Below, piece by piece: positions 27,701-35,803 of a DNA stretch of 57,758 nt. The stretch spans positions 1 to 57,758 of the forward strand of contig JAMFSN010000133.1 of the NCBI GenBank assembly GCA_026225295.1, given 5' to 3'. Source of the stretch: Frankia alni (GTDB lineage: Bacteria > Actinomycetota > Actinomycetes > Frankiales > Frankiaceae). The position numbers were made by a program, and so were the translations under genes. Position 1 is the first letter of the stretch. Each line of letters starts with the position of its first letter. Under the pieces are notes generated by a model that was given only the letters and a program-made list of their open reading frames with translations, had not been told where the DNA came from and searched no databases.

Positions 27701-28921
27701 ATGGCGATGCGGGGACGGAACGGACGGTCCGAGGACGGTGGAGCGGTTCCCGCCCCGCCCCCGGCCGCCGACCTCGACGGCGGCCGGGCACTGCTGCACG
27801 ACGTCGCGGCCGGGACGGCCGCCGGGGCCGCCCGGCTGACGTCGGCGTTCAGCACCCGGGTGTCGCTGGTCCGGACCAGCCGGCGCCGCCGTGCGGACCC
27901 GGTGGACCGGTCCGCGCGGCGGCCGAACAGCGTGGTGGCCTGCGCGGTCTATGCCGACGGGCGACGGCTCCCGGAGCCGGTCCCCTATCCCGACGCCCTG
28001 CGCCGCGCCCACGAATCGGGCGACGGATTCGCGTGGCTCGGCCTGTACGAGCCGCACGCCGATGAGCTGACCGACCTGGCCCGCGCCTACGAGCTGCATC
28101 CGCTGGCCGTCGAGGACGCCGTCGACGCCCACCAGCGGCCGAAACTCGAGCGCTACGGCGACACCTTGTTCATGGTGTTCAAGACGGCCAGCTATGTGGA
28201 CCACGAAAAGCTGACCGCCACCTCCGAGGTGGTCGACACCGGCGAAGTGATGGTGTTTCTCGGCCACGATTTCGTCGTCACCGTGCGGCACGGCCGGCAC
28301 GGAGGGCTGCAGGCGCTACGAGCCGAGCTGGAGGCATCCCCGGGGCAGCTCCGGAAGGGACCGGCCGCCGTCCTGCACGCCATTGCCGACCGGGTCGTCG
28401 ACGACTTCCTGTTGGTCACCGAGCGGATGCAGGACGACATCGACGAAATTGAGCGCTCGGTGTTCGACCGGTCGGTCCAACCGGATGCCGGACGGGTCTA
28501 TCAACTCAAGCGCGAACTGCTGGAACTGAAGCACGCGGCGCAGCCGTTGGCGGTACCGCTGCGCACGCTCGCGGACGGAACGGCCACGATGATCCCGCCG
28601 GCCGTCCGGGAGTATTTCCGCGATGTCGCGGACCATCTCGAGCGGGTCACGATGCGGATCAGCGGTTTTGACGAGCTGCTGGACTCGATTCTCACCGCCA
28701 CCCTCACCCAGGTGACGATCTCGCAGAACGAGGACATGCGGAAAATCAGCGCCTGGGTGGCGATCGCGGCCGTCCCGACGATGCTGGCCGGCATCTACGG
28801 GATGAATTTCCAGCACATGCCGGAACTACGCTGGACCTACAGCTATCCGGTGGTGCTGGCCGGCATGGCCACGATTTGCCTGCTGCTCTACCGGGCTTTC
28901 AAGCGCAACGGGTGGCTGTGA
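27701..28921 (+). CDS. corA: CorA-family magnesium/cobalt channel
   Basis: 406 aa (an alternative ATG at 27707 fits the GGAGG site better). A large cytoplasmic N-terminal domain, with a disordered first 80 residues, is followed by a long stalk helix and two membrane helices. The first ends in the selectivity signature IYGMNFQHMPE (GMN), and the second is SYPVVLAGMATICLLLYRAF, with the basic C-terminus KRNGWL. The pentameric channel imports Mg2+ and possibly Co2+ or Ni2+. No M-box riboswitch is visible upstream. Confidence 0.93.
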   Translation: MAMRGRNGRSEDGGAVPAPPPAADLDGGRALLHDVAAGTAAGAARLTSAFSTRVSLVRTSRRRRADPVDRSARRPNSVVACAVYADGRRLPEPVPYPDALRRAHESGDGFAWLGLYEPHADELTDLARAYELHPLAVEDAVDAHQRPKLERYGDTLFMVFKTASYVDHEKLTATSEVVDTGEVMVFLGHDFVVTVRHGRHGGLQALRAELEASPGQLRKGPAAVLHAIADRVVDDFLLVTERMQDDIDEIERSVFDRSVQPDAGRVYQLKRELLELKHAAQPLAVPLRTLADGTATMIPPAVREYFRDVADHLERVTMRISGFDELLDSILTATLTQVTISQNEDMRKISAWVAIAAVPTMLAGIYGMNFQHMPELRWTYSYPVVLAGMATICLLLYRAFKRNGWL

Positions 28922-29331
28922 GCGGACCGGCTCCCGCGGTGTTGTCTGCACCACAAAGCAGTAGCCAGGTTTCCCCACAACGGGTCATTGCGAATTTCAC
29001 TTCCGACCCCGACCGCCGCGCTATGACCAGGCGGCCGCGTTGTGTTGAACCTGCGCGCCATGCCTTCCCGGTGGGCCGGGGCATCACCCGAGCGCGCGAT
29101 CCCCGCCTTCCACCGGTCGTAAGGGTGACTCTTCGGTGACTGTTGTCAAACGGCGACCGGGCCCGGCCGGAGCGAAGAACCATTCACCGCTCCCGGTCGG
29201 TCGGCTACCGTACGAATCGTGAAAAGGTTCGGATCCGGGGGTTCGGCGGACGCGCCCGCGCGACCCGGCGCGAGCCCGGCCGCGCGCGATGATCGTCGCC
29301 CGGCGCGGGTTTCCGGGCCGCGGTGGTCCGG
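28922..29331. other. Gene-free spacer after corA
   Basis: About 400 bases with no supported gene. Two GGTGACT copies 12 bases apart (near 29125) and a TTGTCA/TACCGT pair (about 29144 and 29209) could be promoter elements for the next gene, but spacing and identity are weak. Confidence 0.3.
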
Positions 29332-29706
29332 ATGAGTTCGCTCGTACCCGAACCGGAACGTCGCGACCTGATCGCCGAACTCGCCTCCCGCCTGGCCGAC
29401 CTCGACCAGCTGCTCGGCCGCCTCGAGAACGCCGAACGCCAGGCGGCGGCGGCCAGCGACGCCCTCCTGCACACCAAGGCCTGGCAGGAGGAGACCCGGC
29501 GGACCCTGCAGGAAGAACGGGCCCGGATGCAACGCCAGCAACGGGCTATCGACGATCTTTCCCGGCGGGCCCGGGCCGCGGTCGACGCCTTGTCGTCCTA
29601 CCGGTTCCTGCCCGCCGAGGTTCACGAGCTCGCCGTCGAACTGCACGTGCTGGAGACGGCCGGGCTCATCCCGCGGACCGCGCCGCGGCGGCTGCCCCCG
29701 TCATAG
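29332..29706 (+). CDS. Coiled-coil hypothetical protein
   Basis: About 124 aa (frame open from GTG 29323). Residues 10-85 form a long heptad-patterned helix (RRDLIAELASRLADLDQLLGRL through RTLQEERARMQRQQRAIDDLSRR). A short hydrophobic C-terminal segment (EVHELAVELHVLETAGLIP) follows. No signal or membrane helix. It is probably an oligomeric cytoplasmic protein of unknown role. It is convergent with the next gene, 28 bases apart. No strong ribosome site decides the start. Confidence 0.6.
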   Translation: MSSLVPEPERRDLIAELASRLADLDQLLGRLENAERQAAAASDALLHTKAWQEETRRTLQEERARMQRQQRAIDDLSRRARAAVDALSSYRFLPAEVHELAVELHVLETAGLIPRTAPRRLPPS

Positions 29707-29734
29707 GGCGTAAGACGCGCCGGGCGCGGCCCCC

Positions 29735-30655
29735 TCAGCCGCGGCCATAGCCCGGGTCGTGCAGATAACCCCGGATGTCGATCGCCATCGTCTGCTCGAT
29801 GAGGTCGTTCTCCTCGAGCAGCGGCCGCATGTCGATCGCCATCGTCTGCTCGGGATCGCCCCGGGCGGCATCGGACGGGTCGAGCACCCGCACCAGCGGT
29901 CGGTCGCCGGTTGCCGACCAGGGCCGGCGACCCCGGCGACGGGGACGCTCCTCGTCCGCCTCCGGTCGTTCGTCGAAACCCGGATCGCCCGGACCTTCGT
30001 CGCCGCCCCACTGACCCACCGCCAGCGGCTCGCCGTCCGGTTCGAAACGGTCCGGATCCGGGTCGTGACCTTCGGCGCCGTAGGGGTCCGGTGCGCGTGG
30101 GTCGGCGCGGCCAGGCTCGGTCGGGCGATGCTCGGTGAAATGACCGTCGGTCGGGCCGTTGGCGGTCGGGCCGTAGGCGGTGGGAACCCAGCCGGCGTCG
30201 TCATGGTCGCCCCGGGTGCGGTCGGCGTCGTAGTAGTCGACCCGGCCGCCTTCGTCCGGGCCGGCGCGGTAGCCGGATCCGGAGTAGGACGGGTCCGGCC
30301 GTCCAACCGGAAGCGTCGGCGGGCCCCCGTCCGGGGAAATCTCGGCCTCCGGCATCTGGGCCAGCGACTCGCGGGCCGCGTCCCACTGACGCACAGAAGA
30401 GTAAGGAACGCCGGACCGGGCCGCCCGGGCCCGGCGAGCGGCCCGTCGACGGCGTCGCGGCGGGCTGAGGGTGGCCGCGACCGTGGCCAGCAGCACCACG
30501 CTCGGGCCACCCAGCAGGAACGGATGCCAACGGGTCAGCACCACCAGCGCGAAGACGCACAGCACGATGGCCGCACTGGCCGAGCCGCGCCGCGCCGGGG
30601 GGACGGGCCCGTCCCGACCGCCCGTCCGCGGCACCGGGGTCGACGTACCACTCAT
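29735..30655 (-). CDS. Hypothetical membrane protein with C-terminal 18-residue repeats
   Basis: 306 aa. Two hydrophobic segments (about 28-45 and 48-65) form a hairpin, followed by a very basic stretch (PPRRRRRAARRARAARSG) on the cytoplasmic side and a long acidic, Gly/Asp/Pro-rich disordered tail. The tail ends in two copies of an 18-residue unit, EQTMAIDMRPLLEENDLI and EQTMAIDIRGYLHDPGYG. The encoding DNA carries a perfect 24-bp direct repeat (29775-29798 and 29829-29852). The repeats look like short linear binding motifs. I recognise no family. Confidence 0.65.
   Translation of the reverse strand: MSGTSTPVPRTGGRDGPVPPARRGSASAAIVLCVFALVVLTRWHPFLLGGPSVVLLATVAATLSPPRRRRRAARRARAARSGVPYSSVRQWDAARESLAQMPEAEISPDGGPPTLPVGRPDPSYSGSGYRAGPDEGGRVDYYDADRTRGDHDDAGWVPTAYGPTANGPTDGHFTEHRPTEPGRADPRAPDPYGAEGHDPDPDRFEPDGEPLAVGQWGGDEGPGDPGFDERPEADEERPRRRGRRPWSATGDRPLVRVLDPSDAARGDPEQTMAIDMRPLLEENDLIEQTMAIDIRGYLHDPGYGRG
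29775..29852 (-). repeat. 24-bp perfect direct repeat in coding sequence
   Basis: The same 24 bases occur at 29775-29798 and 29829-29852, offset by 54 bases (18 codons). They encode EQTMAID twice. The exact DNA identity suggests either a recent duplication or gene conversion. Confidence 0.9.
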
Positions 30656-30735
30656 TACTGAGAAGTATCGGCCCTTGGGAGCTCTGCCTCAATCGTCCGG
30701 ACGGGCGGCGCGCGGTCCGGCGGGGTGATGCCTTT

Positions 30736-30796
30736 CACCTTGCGCCGCTCCGGGTCACCTTTGCGGTGCTCCGGGCCACCTTGCGCTGCTCCGGGC
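30736..30796. repeat. Three 20-21-bp tandem repeats
   Basis: Units like CACCTTGCGCCGCTCCGGGT at 30736-30755, 30756-30776 and 30777-30796 differ at a few bases. They lie in a gene-free stretch of about 530 bases (30656-31190) between the membrane protein start and the riboswitch. Nothing else is recognised there; a small open frame across it lacks coding character. Confidence 0.6.
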
Positions 30797-31189
30797 CCAC
30801 TCCGAGACCGTTGCGTGCCTCACCACCCGGCCGGACGGGTTCCGGGAAATGGTCCGATGGTGCGTCCGGGTGAGTGGCCAACCCTTTCGAACCACTCACT
30901 CAAGCCTGAAGCGACGACCCTGTGACGCAGGGTGGCCAATCATGGCGTAGGGTCCCTCCACATCTCTCGGAAGGTAGTCGATCCGTTTCGCTTGGTAGTT
31001 TTCGAGCCCAGGTGGCCAGGCCGCTCGCTGGTCGGGCAGCACCCCGGGAGACGATGGTAAAGCGGGCGAAAGTGCCCGGACGCCGACACGAGGAGGGTGC
31101 CGAAATGCGGTACTTTGCGGGATCTCGCCGCGCTTGGTCGGGGATTGGGTTTACCCCCACCACCCAGATGGACTAGTCTTCGCGCCGAC

Positions 31190-31400
31190 GTCACGAACAG
31201 CACCGGACCGAACGCCGAGTTCTGCCCACGGTCCGGTGTCCCCTCCAAGTCGTCATCTGGGCAGAAGCGGGGGAACCATCCTCCACCGGTCACCGCCGAA
31301 CGCGACGGCGACCTAGGGGTGAAGCCGCCACAGCGTGAAAGTCACGCGCGGCGGCCGGGCAGCCCAGCCCGAACCCGACAGCTCACCTCGTAGGCGTACG
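31190..31400 (+). promoter_or_regulatory. Cyclic di-AMP riboswitch (ydaO/yuaA class)
   Basis: The conserved blocks of the class occur in order: a CGCCGAGTTCTGCCC-type start (31213-31227), GGGGGAACCA (31269-31278), AGGGGTGAA (31315-31323), and CCCGACAGCTCACCTCGTAGGC ending near 31395, immediately before the ribosome site of the NlpC/P60 gene. In actinobacteria this riboswitch commonly controls cell-wall hydrolases and resuscitation factors, usually as an OFF switch when c-di-AMP is high. Boundaries are approximate. A promoter around 31160-31185 (GACTAGTCT) is possible. Confidence 0.88.
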
Positions 31401-31413
31401 GGAAGGAACATCG

Positions 31414-32517
31414 TTGTCTGCGCAAGATGTGCAGCTAGACACCTCCACCCTGGACAAACCGTCGCGCGGCCGGCACCGTGCGGTCGCCACGCCTTCGACG
31501 ATGAGTCGGATGTCCACCCGGGCCGCGGTCGCCGCGGTGACCACCGGGACGGTGGCGGTCTCCGGAATGGCTCTGGCCGGATGCGCCACCGGCTCGCCGC
31601 ACAACGGCGCGGGTCTCGACGAGGCGTCCGTGACGTCCCCGATCCGGCTCGGTGCGGTGGCCGCGTTGACGAACAGCGGCACCCAGGGCACCACCGTGCG
31701 CGTCCAGCCGGTGCAGCAGACGATTCTCAAGGCCAAGGACTCGGCGGCGCTGGCGTTCACGCGGCCCACCATCACCGTCCCGGCCGGCCAGGGCGTTGAC
31801 GTCGGCGTACGCCTCACCGACGCGACGACCCACCAGCCGCTCGCGAACCAGAAGGTTCGCATGGTCGTGAAGCTCAAGAGCAACCGCTGGCAGACCTTCC
31901 GGGTCCTGCGTACCGACCAGACGGGCCTCGCGCACTACACGGCGAACGTGCTGGCCACCACCAACCTGACGGCGGTCTTCGACGGTGGCGACACCGTGCG
32001 CGGCGCCCAGGCCAAGGTCGCGACGCTGACCGTTCCGGTCGCCCAGCCGGCGCCGAGCGTGGCCACCCAGGCCTCCCGCACGACGACCCGTGTGGCACTC
32101 ACGACCCAGACCGTGGCCAGCACCGCTTCGACGACCGCCAGCACGGCGGGCGCCGCGGTCGGCAGCTCGCTCGGCGACCGGGCGGTGTACGTCGCGTCAC
32201 TTCAGCAGGGCAAGCCCTACGTCTACGGCGGCGCCGGACCGTACAACTTCGACTGCTCGGGTCTGGTCCAGTACGTCTTCAAGCAGCTCGGCCGGAGCCT
32301 GCCGCGCACCGCTGAGGAGCAGTACGAAGCCACCACGCACGTCTCGCAGTACAACAAGCAGGTCGGCGACCTGATCTTCTTCGGCACCCCGGGCGACATC
32401 TACCATGTGGGCATCTACGCCGGTAACGGCAACATGTGGGACGCGCCGCACTCCGGTACGACGGTCCAGCTGCAGGCCATCTGGTCGTCGTCCTACTCGG
32501 TGGGTCGCGTCTACTAG
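31414..32517 (+). CDS. NlpC/P60 cell-wall endopeptidase, riboswitch-controlled
   Basis: 367 aa from a TTG start with GGAAGGA seven bases before it. The N-terminus has a long hydrophilic lead, a hydrophobic stretch (RAAVAAVTTGTVAVSGMA) and then LAGC, which fits a lipobox, so the protein may be a lipoprotein. Residues about 100-215 form a beta-sandwich-like linker with Ser/Thr-rich spacer. The C-terminal NlpC/P60 domain (about 245-367) has catalytic Cys in FDCSGLVQYVF, His in DIYHVGIYAG and a third polar residue in WDAPHSG. It cleaves peptide bonds in peptidoglycan stems outside the membrane. Expression should follow c-di-AMP through the upstream riboswitch. Confidence 0.92.
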   Translation: MSAQDVQLDTSTLDKPSRGRHRAVATPSTMSRMSTRAAVAAVTTGTVAVSGMALAGCATGSPHNGAGLDEASVTSPIRLGAVAALTNSGTQGTTVRVQPVQQTILKAKDSAALAFTRPTITVPAGQGVDVGVRLTDATTHQPLANQKVRMVVKLKSNRWQTFRVLRTDQTGLAHYTANVLATTNLTAVFDGGDTVRGAQAKVATLTVPVAQPAPSVATQASRTTTRVALTTQTVASTASTTASTAGAAVGSSLGDRAVYVASLQQGKPYVYGGAGPYNFDCSGLVQYVFKQLGRSLPRTAEEQYEATTHVSQYNKQVGDLIFFGTPGDIYHVGIYAGNGNMWDAPHSGTTVQLQAIWSSSYSVGRVY

Positions 32518-32586
32518 ACGAACGTCCGCCGATCCGTGATCGGGTCGAGACGCGACTCCCCCCTCCGGTCGTGGATCGACCCAGGC

Positions 32587-32627
32587 CCACCGGACCGGTG
32601 CTGTTGGGATCAGCACCGGTCCGGTGG
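32587..32627. terminator. 17-bp perfect terminator between convergent genes
   Basis: Arms 32587-32603 and 32611-32627 pair perfectly around a 7-base loop (TTGGGAT), downstream of the NlpC/P60 gene and facing the esterase-like gene. Confidence 0.85.
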
Positions 32628-32732
32628 CGCATTCGGGTTACGGCCTGTTTACTCCCCAGACCTACGTCACATCGGGCGACGTCGTCAATCGAAGCCTCAG
32701 CGGGCCGTTGGTCCTGGCTTCGGGCCGGAGCG

Positions 32733-33365
32733 CTACTTCCGGAGCGGCTTGGAGAAACTCCAGAACGTCTTGTTGATCGATGACGACCAGGACGAACCCG
32801 GCTGGTGGTTCACGTTCCCGGCGTTGACGCAGCGCGCCGGGGTGACCCCGATCGAACCGGTGGTGGCGACGGCGGCAAAGACGCCGACCTTGGCCGCGCA
32901 GGCGGTCCGCAGTGCTTCCGCCCCGCCTTCCGACAGACCCCACAGGTAGATCCGGCGGGGATCCACCTTGGTCCGGGTCTCCGCGTAGTGCGCGACGTCC
33001 ACCAGGTACTGCGGATCGGGCGAACCAGCCGACGGGTCCCAGTGCTCAGCGACGCCGTCGACGTAGGCGACCGTGAAGCCGTGAGCGTCCGCGTAGGACG
33101 ACGCACCACTGGTCTTCTCGATCTGGCTGTCGGACATCAGTTCGTCAGCCAGCACGATGACGAGCGGCCGCGGCGAATCCACCTTGGGCTTGATCCGGAG
33201 CAGCAGCTCCCGACCGTGCGAGGGGTAGTTGGAGGGGATCGTCTCGCGCTTCGTGGACGCGGAACCGCGCGACACCCACAGGGCGATGACCACGACGACC
33301 ACGACGACGGCGATGACCCGGACGCGGTACTTCTTCCAGACGGCGGGGATCGGGTTGGAGACCAC
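32733..33365 (-). CDS. Membrane-anchored esterase-like protein, short
   Basis: 210 aa from a GTG. One N-terminal membrane helix (VRVIAVVVVVVVIALWV) is followed by an exported alpha/beta-hydrolase-like domain: RPLVIVLADELMSD, VAYVDGVAEHWD and the nucleophile elbow LWGLSEGGAEAL. The sequence resembles the N-terminal two thirds of PHB-depolymerase/LpqC-type esterases. It ends soon after the elbow, before the usual Asp and His of the triad. It may be a truncated or non-catalytic variant. It follows gatD on the same strand after about 90 bases. Confidence 0.65.
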   Translation of the reverse strand: MVSNPIPAVWKKYRVRVIAVVVVVVVIALWVSRGSASTKRETIPSNYPSHGRELLLRIKPKVDSPRPLVIVLADELMSDSQIEKTSGASSYADAHGFTVAYVDGVAEHWDPSAGSPDPQYLVDVAHYAETRTKVDPRRIYLWGLSEGGAEALRTACAAKVGVFAAVATTGSIGVTPARCVNAGNVNHQPGSSWSSSINKTFWSFSKPLRK

Positions 33366-33458
33366 AGATCAGACCGAACCACATGTCCGGGCCGCGCCGT
33401 GCGCAGCGCGGCGCAACCGGCCCTTCGGCGCGTCAGAATTCACCGGGCGACGCCAGCG

Positions 33459-34211
33459 TCAAGCGACCTCGAGCGCGCGGGCCCGGGCCGCCCGCAGGAG
33501 CTCGATCTCCGGCGGTTCGGCCAGGGCCGGCAGCCCGCCGTGCACCCAGGTCAGGAGCAGATCGGCGAGCGCCGGATTCTGGGCCAGCACCGGGCCGTGC
33601 AGGTAGGTCCCGACGACCCGACCGGACACGCGCCCGTCGGTCCCGGCCGCCGTGCCGTCGCCGACCCCGCGGCGCACCCGGCCGAGGGCCTCGCCGCCGG
33701 CGCCCGCCACCGGTCGGGTCCGCCCGCCATGGTTCTCGTAGCCGAACAGCGGCGGCAGGCCGAGCGCGGGACCCGGCTCGACGACAATGTCGCCCACCGC
33801 ACGCGGGGGCACGGGCTCGCCGGCCGGACCGAACGACCGTCGGGTCTCGATTTCCAGGAGTCCGAGACCGTCGTGCAGCAGACCGTCCGAGCCGGGGAAA
33901 CTTTCGCCGACGACCTGGTATCCCGCGCAGACGGCCAGCACCACCGCGCCGCGTTGGACCGCCGCCGTCACGCCGCCGGTGCGCCGCATCCCCTCGGCCG
34001 CGAGCACCTGCGGTTCGTCCTCGCCCCCACCCAGTAGATAGATGTCACAGTCGGCCGGGACCGGATCACCGGCCCGCACCGGGACGATCTCGGCCGGCAG
34101 CCCGCGCCAGGCCAGCCGTCGCTCGAGCACCAAGGCGTTACCCCCGTCCCCGTAGGTGCCGAGCAGCTCCGGGTAGATGAGCGCGATCCGCGTCGCCGAC
34201 AGCCCGCTCAT
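33459..34211 (-). CDS. gatD: Lipid II isoglutaminyl synthase, glutaminase subunit GatD
   Basis: 250 aa, class-I (CobB/CobQ-type) glutamine amidotransferase. The nucleophile is Cys95 in VLAVCAGYQVVG and the catalytic His is in GTYLHGPVLAQNP. With MurT it amidates the D-glutamate of lipid II in the cytoplasm, which is needed for proper peptidoglycan cross-linking in these bacteria. The ATG overlaps the murT stop (ATGA), so the subunits are translationally coupled. The N-terminal YPELLGTYGDGGNAL is the family signature. Confidence 0.95.
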   Translation of the reverse strand: MSGLSATRIALIYPELLGTYGDGGNALVLERRLAWRGLPAEIVPVRAGDPVPADCDIYLLGGGEDEPQVLAAEGMRRTGGVTAAVQRGAVVLAVCAGYQVVGESFPGSDGLLHDGLGLLEIETRRSFGPAGEPVPPRAVGDIVVEPGPALGLPPLFGYENHGGRTRPVAGAGGEALGRVRRGVGDGTAAGTDGRVSGRVVGTYLHGPVLAQNPALADLLLTWVHGGLPALAEPPEIELLRAARARALEVA

Positions 34212-35701
34212 GGCCTGCTCCCCGCCTCGTCCGCGCCGCCGGACCGGCCCGGATACCCCTCGTCACCGCGGTATCCGCCCTCGCTCCGATACCCGCCGCG
34301 GCTGTCGTACCCGTCGTGATTTTCGTATTTATCGGGACTGGCGTACCCGGTGCGATCGTCGTACCGGCGGTAGCCGTCCGCCGGCGCGGTCTCGTCCAAG
34401 GTCGCGACCGCGTCGGCCACCCCCGCCGGGCCGAACGCCGCGGTCGGCGGCCCGGGCTCGCCCCGGGCCCGGGCCGCCGAACGGACCAGCAGGTCCCGGA
34501 AGGCCGTGTAGTTGGCGACGACGTCCACCAGGGCCGCGCCGGCCCCGGCCGCGGCCTGCTCAGCGGTGGGGTGCACGTCGTGCGGCACCTGCGCGTAGGC
34601 CAGCCGCACGCTCATGTCGTGCCGCCGCTCCCCGGCCACGTGCACCTCGCGGCCGATCAGGCGCTCGAACGGCACGTCCCAGATCCAGGACGGGTCCCGG
34701 CCGTCGGCCGTCTGGGAGTTGAAGTCGACCACCACCGGACGGGGCGGCGACGAGCCGAGCAGTTCCATCATCTCGACCCAACCGGCCGGGTTCTTGGCCA
34801 GCAGCATGCGACCGCGCCGGCCGGGCCCCAGCGGGACCTCCTTGTAGCGGCCCTCGACGTCACCGAGGCCGGTCATCGCGGCCAGCGCGTCGTCGACCTC
34901 GACACCGAACAGCTTGGCGGCGGCGGCCGCCATCGCGGCGTTGCCGAGGTTGACGCGACCGGGCAGATCGAGCTTCGCGTGCACGTGACGGCCGAACCAG
35001 ACCAGTTCGTCCGACCCACTGACCAGCACACTCGGCTCCGGACGGGCCAGCCCGCAGTCACACCACCAGCCGAAGTCGTTGCGGTGCAGAAGCTGGGCGC
35101 ACGACGGGCACACCATCCCGTCGGCCGTCCAGTTCTGGCCGGCCGACACCCACAGTTGACGGGACCAGCCCTCGGCGGCCCAGGCCACGAGCGGGTCGTC
35201 GCAGTTGGCGACGGCGGTCGCGCCGGGCAGTTCCGCCCCCAGCTGGCGCCACAGGGCAGCGATCCGGCGCGTCTCGTTCGATCGGTCGAGCTGGTCGCGG
35301 CTGATGTTGAGCAGGACCACCGCGCGCGGCCTGACCTCCCGGGCCACCTTGGGCAGCCAGATCTCGTCCACCTCGAGGGCGGCCGGCGCGTCGAACGGCG
35401 GCCGGGCCAGCGCGGTCAACACCCCGGCGGCCATGTTGGCGCCGCCGGAGTTGCTGACCACCGGGCCGAGGGTGCCCAGCGCCCGGGCCAGCAGGCGGGT
35501 GGTGGTCGTCTTGCCGTTGGTCGCGCTGACGCAGACGCAGGGGCGTTGCGCGGCCAGCTCCCCGAGGGCGCCCGCGGACACCCGCAGGGCCAGCTTGCCG
35601 CCGATCATTTCGCCGGAGCCGCGGCCGAACCGGCGGGAGGCGTCGGCCGCGAGACGACCGACCGTGATGGCGGCGCGGGTGCGGGGCGTGAGGCTCGTCA
35701 T
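34208..35701 (-). CDS. murT: Lipid II isoglutaminyl synthase, ligase subunit MurT
   Basis: 497 aa from ATG 35701. A Mur-ligase fold with the P-loop SATNGKTTTTRLL at 59-71, the central domain with NSGGANMAAG and LNISRDQLDR, and a zinc ribbon with Cys198, 201, 214 and 216 (CPSC...CDC) that is typical of MurT. The C-terminal DUF1727 region includes VVVDFNSQTADGRDPSW. It activates the lipid II glutamate for amidation by GatD. Unusually, the last 50 residues are a low-complexity Gly/Tyr/Asp/Arg tail (GYDSRGGYRSEGGYRGDEG). The order dedA-murT-gatD on the minus strand suggests one operon. Confidence 0.95.
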   Translation of the reverse strand: MTSLTPRTRAAITVGRLAADASRRFGRGSGEMIGGKLALRVSAGALGELAAQRPCVCVSATNGKTTTTRLLARALGTLGPVVSNSGGANMAAGVLTALARPPFDAPAALEVDEIWLPKVAREVRPRAVVLLNISRDQLDRSNETRRIAALWRQLGAELPGATAVANCDDPLVAWAAEGWSRQLWVSAGQNWTADGMVCPSCAQLLHRNDFGWWCDCGLARPEPSVLVSGSDELVWFGRHVHAKLDLPGRVNLGNAAMAAAAAKLFGVEVDDALAAMTGLGDVEGRYKEVPLGPGRRGRMLLAKNPAGWVEMMELLGSSPPRPVVVDFNSQTADGRDPSWIWDVPFERLIGREVHVAGERRHDMSVRLAYAQVPHDVHPTAEQAAAGAGAALVDVVANYTAFRDLLVRSAARARGEPGPPTAAFGPAGVADAVATLDETAPADGYRRYDDRTGYASPDKYENHDGYDSRGGYRSEGGYRGDEGYPGRSGGADEAGSRP

Positions 35702-35803
35702 AGCTCCTACAGCGTCCCATGCCCGGCCCGGGAACATCAGCGCACCCGGGCGATCGGGTGGCATTCCCGGTCCCGGGCGGTGGGCCAGCCGTGGGTCGCG
35801 GGG

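Noticed and set aside
30725-30925. 66-codon ORF across the tandem repeats
   Set aside because: It is formed by the repeats themselves, lacks a ribosome site and has no protein-like pattern.
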